A stretch of DNA of 64,000 nt from Pontibacter aquaedesilientis (GCF_014773225.1 NZ_JACXAJ010000012.1:29886-93885); one strand, 5' to 3'. Positions 43,808 to 52,628 are shown, counted from the stretch's first letter. The notes: a model not told the origin generated them from the sequence alone. Made by a program: numbers and translations.

Positions 43808-44323
43808 ATGGGAAAATTGCTGTTGATAGGGCTGTCACTGTTGCTGACCTTCTGTAATGGTACCCGAAAAACATCGGGGCAGCAGGGCGAAGCGCTAGAC
43901 ACGCAGCAGGAAATGAAAACTCAAACGGGGCAGCAAATGCAGATCAAGCAAGGTATACAGGGGCAGGTGCTTTGGGAAGCAGGCAACCAAATGCCTTCTC
44001 CGGACGCTCCCATCAGCAGCGGACGCCGTGGCGTAGAGCGCACCGTATACGTCTATGAGCTAACCCACAGTTCACAAACCACATCCAAAGACGGTGTTTT
44101 CCACACCGCCATCCAAACCAAACTGGTTGCGCAGGTTAAAGCAGATGCGAACGGCAACTTTGCTATTGCCTTGGCCCCTGGCAGGTATAGCCTATTCACA
44201 AAAGAGGAATCTGGGCTGTTTGCCAACCTCTTCGACGGACAAATGAATATTTTCCCTGTAACAGTGAACGAAGGCGAAGTAACCACAGTGGAGTTTCTGG
44301 TAAATTACAACGCGTCTTACTAG
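43808..44323 (+). CDS. Lipoprotein with carboxypeptidase-regulatory-like fold
   Basis: 171 residues. Signal MGKLLLIGLSLLLTFC with lipobox LTFC (Cys16), then a Gln-rich tether (QQMQIKQGIQ), then a beta domain with IQGQVLWEAGNQMPSPDAP, AQVKADANGNFAIALAPGRYSL and a final strand TTVEFLVNYNASY. The G-x-V-x-W ... D-x-x-G-x-F ... P-G-x-Y pattern is that of transthyretin-like carboxypeptidase regulatory domains. No catalytic part. Function unknown. It follows ftsY closely on the same strand. Confidence 0.7.
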   Translation: MGKLLLIGLSLLLTFCNGTRKTSGQQGEALDTQQEMKTQTGQQMQIKQGIQGQVLWEAGNQMPSPDAPISSGRRGVERTVYVYELTHSSQTTSKDGVFHTAIQTKLVAQVKADANGNFAIALAPGRYSLFTKEESGLFANLFDGQMNIFPVTVNEGEVTTVEFLVNYNASY

Positions 44324-44466
44324 GTTTCACTACAGTTAATGGTCACTTTACAGGTTATCTGTTAGATAACCACTGTTTTCTGTAAAACTAAACCGTCCCT
44401 GCCCCAGCATCCCCAAGCTATAAACAACCTTCAAAGAAAGATTTACTCTTAAGAGCAGGTCCCGTT

Positions 44467-44883
44467 ATGGCAGCAAGTGATGACAAGATGGTGGTGGAAT
44501 ACGAGGAAAGCACTGGTATTCTGAGCGTGAAATGGTCGGATGAGCTCAGTGTGGAGTCAAGCCATTTCCAGGAAACCATTGCATCTTTGTTTGGCACAAT
44601 CATAGACAAGAAAGTCGTCAGCCTGATCGTGGACTCCGGGACCCCGTCCGGTGGCGTACTTACCGAGCAAGTCATCTCCCAATTCATACAGCACATACCC
44701 GGCACTCCCCTGCGCAACATCGCTATTCTGGAGTCGACAGATTACCTTTGGGATTATAACCTGGTGCAGGTAATCAAGCTGCTTGTGTCCAGCTACGACT
44801 TGCCTATTGCAGTGGAACTGATGAAAGGAAGCGCAGCTGCCAGAAAATGGATCGCTTCGGAAGCAACAGATCAGCTTCAGTAA
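44467..44883 (+). CDS. Small cytoplasmic protein of unknown function (STAS-like)
   Basis: 138 residues, no signal. The alternation MVVEYEESTGILSVKWSDEL, KKVVSLIVDSGTPSGGVLT and LRNIAILESTDYLWDYNLVQ resembles the beta-alpha pattern of STAS/SpoIIAA-like folds. No kinase-substrate Ser context can be assigned. The isolated position between a lipoprotein gene and rimO gives no hint of a role. Confidence 0.65.
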   Translation: MAASDDKMVVEYEESTGILSVKWSDELSVESSHFQETIASLFGTIIDKKVVSLIVDSGTPSGGVLTEQVISQFIQHIPGTPLRNIAILESTDYLWDYNLVQVIKLLVSSYDLPIAVELMKGSAAARKWIASEATDQLQ

Positions 44884-44975
44884 GCCGGGTGCCTGTGTGC
44901 AGCGATATTTTCAATCCTGACAAACAAATCAAAGCTCACCTTGGCGGGCAGTTCTTTTATTACCCAAACATGTTG

Positions 44976-44983
44976 TACTTTTG
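44976..44983 (+). promoter_or_regulatory. Putative rimO -7 box (TACTTTTG)
   Basis: Exact TAnnTTTG match, about 80 bp before the GTG start of rimO. The -33 box is weak. Confidence 0.45.
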
Positions 44984-45064
44984 CAGTTCATTTGCCCGAT
45001 CGAACTAATGCAAAGCCACAATGGTTGTGAGTGATTGGGAATTACCGCGCTAATACATAGATAA

Positions 45065-46378
45065 GTGAAAGTAAGAAGTTTAAAGAAAGACAAGGTAAAC
45101 GTTATCACGCTGGGTTGCTCAAAGAACCTGGTGGATTCGGAAGTGCTGATGGGGCAACTGCGTGCCAACGATCTGGAGGTGGCGCATGAGTCTGAAAAAG
45201 ACGATTCGAATATCATCATCGTGAACACCTGCGGCTTTATAGACAACGCCAAGCAAGAATCCATCGATACCATTCTGCGCTATGCCGAAGCCAAGGAGGC
45301 TGGTCAGATAGACAAGCTCTACGTGACAGGCTGTTTATCGCAGCGCTACAAAGACTCGCTGGAGCAGGAGATTCCGCAAGTGGATGCCTACTTCGGTACG
45401 CTCGAAATGCCGCAGCTCCTCAAAAAGCTGGAGGCTGATTACAAGCATGAGTTGATTGGCGAGCGTCTGATCACAACGCCTTCTCATTACGCTTATTTCA
45501 AGATCGCCGAGGGTTGCAACCGCCCTTGCTCTTTCTGTGCTATACCGCTTATGCGCGGCAAGCACGTAGACCGTCCCATCGAGGATTTAGTGAAAGAAGC
45601 CAAGCGACTGGCCAGCATGGGTACCAAAGAACTGGTACTGATAGCCCAGGATTTGACCTACTACGGACTGCAGCATTATGGCGAGCGCAAGCTGGCTGAT
45701 TTGCTCCGAAACCTTTCCGACGTGAATGGCATTGAGTGGATCCGTATGCAATATGCCTACCCGTCGCAGTTTCCGATGGAGGTATTCGATGTGATGAACG
45801 AGCGGGAGAACATCTGCAAGTACATGGACATGCCACTGCAGCACATCTCAGACAACATGCTCAAGACGATGCGCCGTGGCATCAGCAAGCGCCGCACCAT
45901 CGAGCTCGTAGATACCATTCGGCAGCGTGTCCCCGATATTGCCTTGAGAACAACCTTGATAGCCGGTCACCCTGGTGAGACGGATCAGGATTTTCAGGAG
46001 CTTTATGATTGGGTGGAGGCAACCCGCTTTGATCGACTGGGCATATTCACATACTCACACGAAGAAAACACGCACTCCCATACCCTGGAAGACAATGTGC
46101 CGGATGAGGTGAAGCAGGAGCGTGCCGACGCCATCATGGAGTTGCAGCAAGGTATATCCGTGGAGATGAATGAGGCCAAGGTTGGCAATACCTACAAAGT
46201 GCTGTTCGACCGGAAAGAGAGCGGTTATTTTGTGGGCCGTACCCAGTACGATTCTCCTGAGGTAGACAACGAGGTGCTTGTGCCGGCTGACAGCCAGTAT
46301 GTGCGACTGGGCGACTTCGCCAATGTGAAGATCACCGACTCTTCGGACTTCGACCTTTACGGGGAAGTAGTATATTAG
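45065..46378 (+). CDS. rimO: Ribosomal protein S12 methylthiotransferase
   Basis: 437 residues with a GTG start at 45065. N-terminal UPF0004 domain with cluster Cys in TLGCSKNLVDSE and VNTCGFIDNA, radical SAM site CNRPCSFC, and C-terminal TRAM domain (VLFDRKESGYFVGRTQYDSP). The segments MRGKHVDRPIEDL and YPSQFP are those of RimO rather than MiaB. It adds a methylthio group to the conserved Asp of ribosomal protein uS12. A strong terminator follows. Confidence 0.96.
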   Translation: MKVRSLKKDKVNVITLGCSKNLVDSEVLMGQLRANDLEVAHESEKDDSNIIIVNTCGFIDNAKQESIDTILRYAEAKEAGQIDKLYVTGCLSQRYKDSLEQEIPQVDAYFGTLEMPQLLKKLEADYKHELIGERLITTPSHYAYFKIAEGCNRPCSFCAIPLMRGKHVDRPIEDLVKEAKRLASMGTKELVLIAQDLTYYGLQHYGERKLADLLRNLSDVNGIEWIRMQYAYPSQFPMEVFDVMNERENICKYMDMPLQHISDNMLKTMRRGISKRRTIELVDTIRQRVPDIALRTTLIAGHPGETDQDFQELYDWVEATRFDRLGIFTYSHEENTHSHTLEDNVPDEVKQERADAIMELQQGISVEMNEAKVGNTYKVLFDRKESGYFVGRTQYDSPEVDNEVLVPADSQYVRLGDFANVKITDSSDFDLYGEVVY

Positions 46379-46409
46379 AAGCAAGACTTCAGATACAACA
46401 CATAAGATT

Positions 46410-46447
46410 AAAAAAGGGTACGGGAAAATTTTCCTGTACCCTTTTTT
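46410..46447 (+). terminator. Terminator after rimO
   Basis: Near-perfect 19-bp inverted repeat without loop bases (AAAAAAGGGTACGGGAAAA core), ending in T6. Confidence 0.85.
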
Positions 46448-46514
46448 ATTGAACAAGTTTTATGAAGTGAAATCCTCGGGCCAATTGAGAAACCGGTAAT
46501 TGAGGTTTTGCGGC

Positions 46515-46895
46515 TTACCCTAACACATACTGGCTCAGTACCTTATAGGCCTCGTTTACATTGTCGCCTTTCCGGAATTGCTGTTTAATAGTAGGCGTGG
46601 CCTCGCCGGTTAGCCAGATCTTGAGCTCAGCGTCGAAATCGAGCATGCCGGCGCTCTCCTTGGAAAACATCTTGATGCTACTGTAGGGTACGCTCTGGTA
46701 CTCAATTTTAGAGCCTGTGATGCCCTGCTTGTTCACCACAATCAGGCGCTTGTTGGTAAACACCAGCATATCGCGGATCAAGCGAAAGGCTTTTTCGATG
46801 CTTTCGTCGTGCAGCAGAATCGGTTGAAATTCTTTGGTGAGTTTTTCGACGGGTACTGCCGAAGCATGTCCCATTATTCCGTCTAGAAGGCCCAT
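46515..46895 (-). CDS. Bacterial PH-domain protein
   Basis: 126 residues from the ATG at 46895 (MGLLDGIMGHASAVPVEKL); a longer frame to 46958 is unlikely. The pattern IRDMLVFTNKRLIVVNKQG then YSSIKMFSKESAG and AELKIWLTG is that of the single-domain bacterial PH family (bPH_1). Cytoplasmic. Members may bind lipids or act in stress, but the function is not settled. Divergent from bshC. Confidence 0.85.
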   Translation of the reverse strand: MGLLDGIMGHASAVPVEKLTKEFQPILLHDESIEKAFRLIRDMLVFTNKRLIVVNKQGITGSKIEYQSVPYSSIKMFSKESAGMLDFDAELKIWLTGEATPTIKQQFRKGDNVNEAYKVLSQYVLG

Positions 46896-47086
46896 ATCTT
46901 TCTGTCTAAGTTTTGAATTGCGGATATATACGCATAATTCAAGGAAGCGCTTAAACACATAAAGGGAAAGGGTGGCCGCAAATCAAGGTAAGCGCGAATC
47001 TTATGCTCTGAAAATTCTGATTCTATCCGCTTATACCTGTTTTCTATCGTATCAGCTATATATCAAAACTAAAAAACACGTACTTT

Positions 47087-47138
47087 GTGGCTATACCTAC
47101 GCAACAGGCGCTTTGCCGTACCGCATAGGTATAGCCAC
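47087..47138. repeat. 12-bp inverted repeat of the dispersed word upstream of bshC
   Basis: GTGGCTATACCT (47087-47098) and AGGTATAGCCAC (47127-47138) are perfect complements with a 28-nt spacer, ending 27 bp before the bshC ATG. Possible leader hairpin. Confidence 0.8.
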
Positions 47139-47165
47139 ACAGCGCAGAGCCACAAAATACAGCAG

Positions 47166-48743
47166 ATGGAAGTAACGGATATGAAAATCACCAAGGTAGA
47201 CTATGCCGCTACCGGCGCCTTCTCCCAAACGATAGCAGATTACCTGTCGCAAAGCGAAAAACTACAGGGCTTCTACCATCGCTTCCCGACGCTGGAGGCA
47301 TTCGGAGCGCAGTTGGAGGAGAAAACGTTCACTGCGGAGCAGCGCCATACCTTACACCAGGCCTTGCAGGAGCAGTATGGTTCTGTGGCGGACATTCATC
47401 CTGCCGTACAGCAAAACCTGGCGCTGCTGCAGCAGCCCAACACCTATACCATCACGACCGGGCATCAGTTGAACATTTTCACGGGGCCGCTATACTTTGT
47501 GTATAAGATCGTGACGGCAATCAATACCTGCCGCCAACTGCAGGCGCAATACCCGGATTACAACTTCGTGCCCGTTTACTGGATGGCTACCGAAGACCAT
47601 GACTTTGCAGAAATCAACCACTTCAACCTGTTTGGCAAACGCTATACCTGGGAGTCGGAGCAGACAGGGGCTGTAGGGCGCTTCTCCACAGCCGGGCTCG
47701 AGAAGGTGCTGGAAGAATTGCCGGAAGCCTTCCCGGTATTTGAGGAAGCCTACCGCAACAGCAAGAACCTGGCCGACGCCACACGTGCCATCACACATGC
47801 CTTGTTTGGTGAATATGGCTTGGTCAGCATAGACGGAGACCACCAAGACCTTAAAAAGGAATTTATACCTGTGGTGGAAAAAGAGCTGACCGAGCAACTA
47901 TCTAATAAGTTGGTGGAAGATGCTAATGTGCAATTGGAGCAACTAGGGTATAAGGCGCAGGTGTTTTCCCGCGAGATCAACCTGTTTTACCTGCAGGACG
48001 GTATACGGGGGCGAATCGTGCAAGCAGACGATTCCTATAAGGTGCTCAACACTGACTTTAGCTTCACGCAGTCAGAAATATTGGAGGAAGCCAAGCAGCA
48101 CCCGGAGCGCTTCAGCCCGAATGTGATCTTGCGGCCGCTTTATGAGGAGATGATATTGCCGAACCTGGCCTACATAGGCGGCGGGGCAGAAGTGGCATAC
48201 TGGTTCCAGCTGCGCAAGGTGTTCGATACGTATCAGGTCACTTTCCCGCTCATCATGCTGCGCAACTCGGCCCTGTACATCAGTAAGCCCAACGCCAACC
48301 GCATGCAAAAACTAGGCTTGCAACCGCTCGATCTTTTCCAGGATTATCAGGAACTGAAAAAGCAGCTTTCGGCGCAACTGCACGAAGAGGAGATCAGTCT
48401 GGAGGCACAGCGGGAGGCCGTGGCCAAAGCATTCAAACAGGTGGAGGAGTTGGCCGAAGTAATAGACCCGACCCTGGTGAGAGCTGTAGCGGCGGAGCAG
48501 CAGAAGTCCTGCAACTCGCTGCAGATGCTCGAGAAGAAGCTCTCCAAAGCCCGCGACAGCAAGCACGAACAGACATTTAAGCAACTCGAGAACCTCAAGG
48601 ATAAGCTCTTCCCCAACGGCAGCCTGCAGGAGCGTCAGGACAACCTGCTCTCTTACCAGACCAACCACCCCAACTTTATACCTGCCCTGATTGATGCCTT
48701 CGATCCGCTGGAGTTCAAATTCACGATACTGGAAGAGGAATAA
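47166..48743 (+). CDS. bshC: Bacillithiol biosynthesis cysteine-adding enzyme
   Basis: 525 residues from ATG 47166; a later ATG at 47181 is also possible, and an extension to 47085 would run through the inverted repeat. The motif TITTGHQLNIFTGPLYFVYK, followed by VYWMATEDHDFAEINHF, is the hallmark of BshC; the C-terminal part has the long coiled coil (about 370-470). It is believed to add Cys to glucosaminyl-malate to make bacillithiol, the low-molecular-weight thiol of this lineage. bshA and bshB are elsewhere. The stop overlaps the next start (TAATG). Confidence 0.95.
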   Translation: MEVTDMKITKVDYAATGAFSQTIADYLSQSEKLQGFYHRFPTLEAFGAQLEEKTFTAEQRHTLHQALQEQYGSVADIHPAVQQNLALLQQPNTYTITTGHQLNIFTGPLYFVYKIVTAINTCRQLQAQYPDYNFVPVYWMATEDHDFAEINHFNLFGKRYTWESEQTGAVGRFSTAGLEKVLEELPEAFPVFEEAYRNSKNLADATRAITHALFGEYGLVSIDGDHQDLKKEFIPVVEKELTEQLSNKLVEDANVQLEQLGYKAQVFSREINLFYLQDGIRGRIVQADDSYKVLNTDFSFTQSEILEEAKQHPERFSPNVILRPLYEEMILPNLAYIGGGAEVAYWFQLRKVFDTYQVTFPLIMLRNSALYISKPNANRMQKLGLQPLDLFQDYQELKKQLSAQLHEEEISLEAQREAVAKAFKQVEELAEVIDPTLVRAVAAEQQKSCNSLQMLEKKLSKARDSKHEQTFKQLENLKDKLFPNGSLQERQDNLLSYQTNHPNFIPALIDAFDPLEFKFTILEEE

Positions 48744-49321
48744 TGCACAAAGCAGAGCTGCGTAAAACCATGCTGCAACGCCGGCGGGCCCTGTCTATAG
48801 ATGATGTCGCCGTCAGAAGCCAGCGTATAGCCGATCTGTTCTTTGAGCACTTTCCGCTCAAGGCCGGGCAGACGGTGCATGTCTTCCTGCCGATCATCAA
48901 AAACAACGAGGTAAACACTTGGATTATCATTGAGCGGCTACGGCTGGAGCACCCCGAAGTCCGGGTAGTGGTGCCTGTGACAGACGCAGCCCAAAACGTG
49001 CTGACCCATCATCGGCTGACCCAAGAATCGGTGTTGGTGGAAAATGCGTGGGGTATACCGGAGCCAAAGGACGCGCAAATTATACAGGCCGTAGAGGTCG
49101 ACCTGGTGCTGATTCCTTTGCTGGCCTTCGATAGGACTGGCCATCGGGTAGGGTATGGCAAGGGGTTTTACGACCGCTTTCTGGCCGAGTGCCGCCCAGA
49201 TGTAATCAAAGTGGGGTTGTCGCTGGAGCCGCCCATAGAGCGAATTGCAGACCCCAATGCCTTTGACGTGCCGCTTGACTACGCGATAACCCCACAGGGG
49301 GTGTGGCCCGAACAAGCGTAG
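48743..49321 (+). CDS. 5-formyltetrahydrofolate cyclo-ligase
   Basis: 192 residues. Starts MHKAELRKTMLQRRRALS and carries the ATP-binding signature RTGHRVGYGKGFYDRFL and the C-terminal VPLDYAITP. It turns 5-formyl-THF into 5,10-methenyl-THF with ATP, salvaging a stored folate. Cytoplasmic. The ATG overlaps the bshC stop by one base, so the two are co-translated. It ends 1 bp before the end of the convergent exonuclease-family gene, without a terminator between. Confidence 0.93.
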   Translation: MHKAELRKTMLQRRRALSIDDVAVRSQRIADLFFEHFPLKAGQTVHVFLPIIKNNEVNTWIIIERLRLEHPEVRVVVPVTDAAQNVLTHHRLTQESVLVENAWGIPEPKDAQIIQAVEVDLVLIPLLAFDRTGHRVGYGKGFYDRFLAECRPDVIKVGLSLEPPIERIADPNAFDVPLDYAITPQGVWPEQA

Positions 49322-49322
49322 A

Positions 49323-50408
49323 TTACTTTTCTTTTACAGCCTCTTCTTTTCCTTCTGTTATTGTCTCGGCGGCTTCTTTCTTGGTTGCCTCATCGGCTTT
49401 CGGCCCCTCCTGTTCGTACTTGTTTTCCGGAGCAAAGCTTAGCTGGATATAAATCGGGAAGTGATCCGAGTCGATATCAGGTAACCGGTCGATGCTAACC
49501 AGTTTGAAATGGTCGGAGTGAAAAATATGGTCGAGGGGCCAGCGCAGGACCGGGTATTTGGCATTGAAGGTATTATAAAAACCCCGGCCAATACGAGGGT
49601 CAAGCAGGCCGCTTGTTTTTTGGAACAGTTTGGTGGTACGCGACCAGGCCACGTCGTTGAAGTCGCCGGCCACCACTACCGGGTATTGGGAGTCTGCAAT
49701 GTCTTTGGCGATCATCACGATCTCTGCGTCACGCTTTTTGGAATTGGGGTCTTCGGTTGGCACAGGAGGTTTCGGGTGCACGGCATGCAGCTCTACCCAC
49801 AAGCCACTGCGGAGCTGCACATAGGTTTTGATTGAGGGGATGTCATCATCCAGCAGGTAACTTACCTTTTGCTGGCGCAATGGCAGTTTGCTGTACAGGT
49901 GCATGCCATAGGTGTTGCTCAGCGGTACTTCCACACGGTGCGGGTATGCCCGAGTAGTAGGCTTCACAGCTTCTTGCCATACCGAGTCCGACTCGAGCAG
50001 CAGCAAGATATCCGGGTCTCGCTCCTGTGTCAGGTTAATCAGCTTGTCGTAGCTTTCGTTGTCCATCAGCACATTGGCTACCAATATGCTGAGGAGGGCA
50101 TCCTGTGGGGCGTTTGCGTCTGCGTACTCTACCTGGTTTGGTGCCGGGCGGGTATACGGGAAGATCATGATGGATTGGTACACAATGGCGGCAGCCAAGG
50201 TGCCCAGCAACAGTTTGTCGCGTTTACGGTGGCGTGTACCTCGCCACAGGTATAGCACGAATACCAGCAGGGCCAGTACGAGCAGTTGCATGCGTGGGTA
50301 GTCAAATACACGCACATACCATTGTTGGGCGTCCAATAATGGCAAAGCGGTGGCCAGCACCGCAAAGGTGCCCAGGGCTTGAAGCGTTATTTTCGCTGCG
50401 TCTTTCAT
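49323..50408 (-). CDS. Membrane-anchored endonuclease/exonuclease/phosphatase family protein
   Basis: 361 residues. Three short hydrophobic segments in the first 90 residues (LGTFAVLATALPL, LLVLALLVFVLYLW, LGTLAAAIVYQSIMIF), then an EEP domain: VANVLMDNESYDK, DPDILLLLES (catalytic Glu), VHPKPP, VVAGDFNDVAWS and SDHFPIYIQL with the terminal His. The tail is Lys/Glu-rich. Metal-dependent phosphodiesterase fold facing the periplasm; it may cleave nucleic acid or phospholipid, substrate unknown. The gene starts about 115 bp from the large palindrome at 50523. Confidence 0.85.
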   Translation of the reverse strand: MKDAAKITLQALGTFAVLATALPLLDAQQWYVRVFDYPRMQLLVLALLVFVLYLWRGTRHRKRDKLLLGTLAAAIVYQSIMIFPYTRPAPNQVEYADANAPQDALLSILVANVLMDNESYDKLINLTQERDPDILLLLESDSVWQEAVKPTTRAYPHRVEVPLSNTYGMHLYSKLPLRQQKVSYLLDDDIPSIKTYVQLRSGLWVELHAVHPKPPVPTEDPNSKKRDAEIVMIAKDIADSQYPVVVAGDFNDVAWSRTTKLFQKTSGLLDPRIGRGFYNTFNAKYPVLRWPLDHIFHSDHFKLVSIDRLPDIDSDHFPIYIQLSFAPENKYEQEGPKADEATKKEAAETITEGKEEAVKEK

Positions 50409-50518
50409 GGGTGCAATCGGGCCGTAGTGGCAGCGGTTTGGGTTGGTTGGAGCATAGTATGCACTGCAGTACGCATTTGCTCCAAGTATTGTTTATTAGT
50501 CTGGCTATATGTTTGAAC

Positions 50519-50588
50519 GCAGCCAGGCATGATAACAAAAAGTCCCTCCCGGAGTGCTCTGGGAGGGACTTTTTGTTATCATGCCTGG
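50519..50588 (-). terminator. Very long near-perfect palindrome, terminator-like
   Basis: Arms 50523-50550 and 50561-50588 match perfectly over 28 bp; the 10-nt centre GGAGTGCTCT pairs further with one G-U, leaving a 2-nt loop, so the whole is 66 nt. Read on the minus strand the core GGGAGGGACTTTTTGTTATC ends in a T-run, as expected for the gene ending at 50596, but the extra 10 bp beyond the T-run are unusual. Confidence 0.8.
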
Positions 50589-50595
50589 AAAAGGC

Positions 50596-50916
50596 TTATT
50601 TCTTTTTCTTGGCGTTGGTGATTTGCCTAAGCTGCGCCACCGGGCCGAACTCAGCCTGCTCAATTGTTCTGCCGCCTAGGTAGATTTTGCGCAATTGCAC
50701 TTCCACGGGAGCCATCGTGCGAGTCAGTTCGGAGTTTACCACTTTCGAATAGAACTCACGGGCCTCCAGTACGGCTCCACGCTCAAACGTATGCTTCGAC
50801 TGGCTTTTGTTAACGGGTAATCCCGGAATTACCTGATAAGTAGTGCACACCACCTCGTACTTCGCCTTAAATGGGGTTACTAAAGGCTTTACCGCTTTTT
50901 GTAAAAGTTTTTTCAT
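50596..50916 (-). CDS. Conserved small protein of unknown function
   Basis: 106 residues, very basic at both ends (MKKLLQKAVKPLVTPFKAKY ... NAKKKK). The middle, YEVVCTTYQVIPGLPVNKSQ then FERGAVLEAREFYSKVVNSE, suggests one beta sheet and a helix. No signal peptide. I do not recognise the family; a nucleic-acid or ribosome-binding role is only a guess from charge. It is followed directly by the large palindrome. Confidence 0.65.
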   Translation of the reverse strand: MKKLLQKAVKPLVTPFKAKYEVVCTTYQVIPGLPVNKSQSKHTFERGAVLEAREFYSKVVNSELTRTMAPVEVQLRKIYLGGRTIEQAEFGPVAQLRQITNAKKKK

Positions 50917-51228
50917 CTCGCTCTTATTGATTTGCTTTCATTGCCATTGGAAGACGCAAAATAAAACTTAATTCCAGAAATAAAACAATTATTCCGATAG
51001 AATTAGTGAAAAAACAATCTAACTGTAAAATGGTAGGTGAAAATTATACTTTTACGGGTAGTGTGTGCTGTTTTAACTTGTTGTGTATGAAAGTTTTGTA
51101 AATTAAAAGTGCCCTGTGCAAAGTAAGCTTGGCTGGGGTTCTGTTTTACAGGGACATAAATAATGCAATTGCCAACTGGCTGTAACACTTTTATTTATAT
51201 CCTTCGGTGCAAATCCGAGTAACTGCTG
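50917..51228. other. 312-bp intergenic region
   Basis: A+T-rich first half. No ORF with family-like features; a 61-codon minus frame at 51003-51188 looks random. The stretch 51203-51214 (GGTGCAAATCCG) recalls part of a cobalamin riboswitch but the rest is missing. Nothing else seen. Confidence 0.4.
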
Positions 51229-51744
51229 TTATGCAGATTGCTTCGTATGTGCCAGCAGCTTCTCAATATCCGGTACCAGTTTTTCAGGTTTGGTAATGGG
51301 AGCGTAGCGTTTGTAGGGTTTTCCGTCGGCGTCTATCAGGAACTTGGTGAAATTCCACTTAACCCGGCTGCCGAGCAGACCGCCCAGCTCAGACTTCAGG
51401 TAATGAAAGAGCGGGTGTGCGTTGCTGCCGTTCACGTCCACTTTCTCAAACATCGGGAAGCTCACACCAAAATTGATCAGGCAGCCTTCCTCTATCTCTT
51501 TTTTGCCGCCAGGTTCCTGGTTGCCGAACTGGTTGCAGGGGAAGCCCAGAATCACCAGGCCCTCGTCTTTGTACTTCCTATAGATCTTCTCCAGCCCTTC
51601 GTACTGGGGCGTAAACCCGCATTGGCTGGCCGTGTTCACCACCAGCACGACTTTGCCTTTGAACTGCTCCATGGGAACCTCCTGGCCCTGCAAAGAGGTG
51701 GCCGCAAGGTTGTAGAATCCGCTTTCTTTGTGTTTTGCACTCAT
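51229..51744 (-). CDS. Glutathione peroxidase family protein (thiol peroxidase)
   Basis: 171 residues. Peroxidatic Cys42 in NTASQCGFTPQY, Gln72 in FPCNQFGNQE and Trp130 in KWNFTKFL form the active site; Cys70 or Cys88 may resolve. In bacteria this family usually takes electrons from thioredoxin, or possibly here from bacillithiol, rather than glutathione. It reduces hydrogen and lipid peroxides in the cytoplasm. The leader has three TATACCT/AGGTATA words. Confidence 0.92.
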   Translation of the reverse strand: MSAKHKESGFYNLAATSLQGQEVPMEQFKGKVVLVVNTASQCGFTPQYEGLEKIYRKYKDEGLVILGFPCNQFGNQEPGGKKEIEEGCLINFGVSFPMFEKVDVNGSNAHPLFHYLKSELGGLLGSRVKWNFTKFLIDADGKPYKRYAPITKPEKLVPDIEKLLAHTKQSA

Positions 51745-51760
51745 GTTGAATATCGTTATA

Positions 51761-51823
51761 AGGTATAGCCTGATGGTTTTATACCTGAACCGAAAATGCT
51801 CTAAAAGGTTTCGGCAAGGTATA
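51761..51823. repeat. Three AGGTATA/TATACCT words upstream of the peroxidase gene
   Basis: Copies at 51761 (AGGTATAGCCTG), 51780 (TATACCTGA) and 51817 (AGGTATAGCCTG). The first and third share a 12-base string; the first and second form an inverted pair. Confidence 0.75.
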
Positions 51824-51850
51824 GCCTGTGTTCCGGTTGCGACGGGCTAT

Positions 51851-51883
51851 TCAAAAAAAATAACCCAGCGGAGGCTGGGTTAT
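51851..51883 (-). terminator. Terminator after mnmD
   Basis: 10-bp perfect arms ATAACCCAGC / GCTGGGTTAT (51860-51869, 51874-51883) with a 4-nt loop; a run of eight T follows on the minus strand. Confidence 0.85.
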
Positions 51884-51899
51884 CAACAGTTCATTCAGA

Positions 51900-52577
51900 T
51901 TATTCCACCGGTTTTAAGCCACGGGTCATTTCTCGTTTTCCCGGAGGTCCCGGAAGGGCTTCTACCTCAAAACCTGCAGCCTTGAGGCTACGCTTGAACG
52001 AGCCCTTGGCACAGTAAGTCACCAGAACGCCGCCTGGCCGGGTAGCCTGGTAAAGCTTGGCAAACATTTCGTCCGACCATAATTCGGGTTGTTTCTCGGG
52101 CGCAAAGGCATCGAAGTAAATCAGGTCATAGTAAGCGCGGGGCGGCACGAATTCCTCCAGCGTTTCATGGATTTTCTGCAGCGTGAAGTAAGGTATGATT
52201 TCTACCGGGTCGTTCCAGGATGCCTGGTGCATTTGCAGAAACACGTCCTGCAGTTCCGGGTTAAGGATAACCTTGTCAAAATGGAGTTGCTCCACGACGG
52301 CCATTTCCAGCGGAAACTTCTCCAGCGTGTCGTACTGGATAAAGGCTTTCTGGGCAAGTGCAAAGGGATAAGTGAGTATGGCGTTGAGACCGGTGCCAAA
52401 CCCAACCTCCAGTATTTTGATGTCCCGCTTGAGATGAAGCACATGCTCCAGGCCGTGCTTGATGAAGACATGCTGCGACTCCTGCAAAGCACCGTGCACC
52501 GAGTGGTAGTGCTCGTTCAGCGCGGGCACGTACAGGGTGTTGGATCCGTCTTTGGTCTGCCTGATTTCGAGTTGCAT
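51900..52577 (-). CDS. mnmD: tRNA (mnm5s2U34)-methyltransferase, stand-alone MnmD
   Basis: 225 residues, matching the N-terminal half of E. coli MnmC without the oxidase domain. SAM-binding motif EVGFGTGLNA (57-66), then YFDAFAPEKQPELW and LPGPPGKREMTRG near the C-terminus, all diagnostic. It performs the last methylation to 5-methylaminomethyl-2-thiouridine at the wobble position of some tRNAs. Cytoplasmic. A well-placed promoter lies just upstream and a terminator just downstream, so it is a single-gene unit. Confidence 0.95.
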   Translation of the reverse strand: MQLEIRQTKDGSNTLYVPALNEHYHSVHGALQESQHVFIKHGLEHVLHLKRDIKILEVGFGTGLNAILTYPFALAQKAFIQYDTLEKFPLEMAVVEQLHFDKVILNPELQDVFLQMHQASWNDPVEIIPYFTLQKIHETLEEFVPPRAYYDLIYFDAFAPEKQPELWSDEMFAKLYQATRPGGVLVTYCAKGSFKRSLKAAGFEVEALPGPPGKREMTRGLKPVE

Positions 52578-52595
52578 GATAATTTGATTACTTTA

Positions 52596-52628
52596 CAAAT
52601 GTAAGCAATGCATTGGCCTGTCCGCAAC
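52596..52628 (-). promoter_or_regulatory. mnmD promoter
   Basis: On the minus strand: -7 TACATTTG (52596-52603) and GTTG (52625-52628), one mismatch from the TTTG -33 box, 21 bp apart. Predicts a leader of only about 10-15 nt. Confidence 0.55.

Noticed and set aside
51003..51188. 61-codon minus-strand frame in the gap before the peroxidase gene
   Set aside because: No signal, motif or neighbour logic; amino-acid content looks random.
51196..51240. Cobalamin-riboswitch-like string GGTGCAAATCCG
   Set aside because: Only this short piece matches; the B12 box and the remaining conserved stems are missing and the downstream gene has the wrong orientation.
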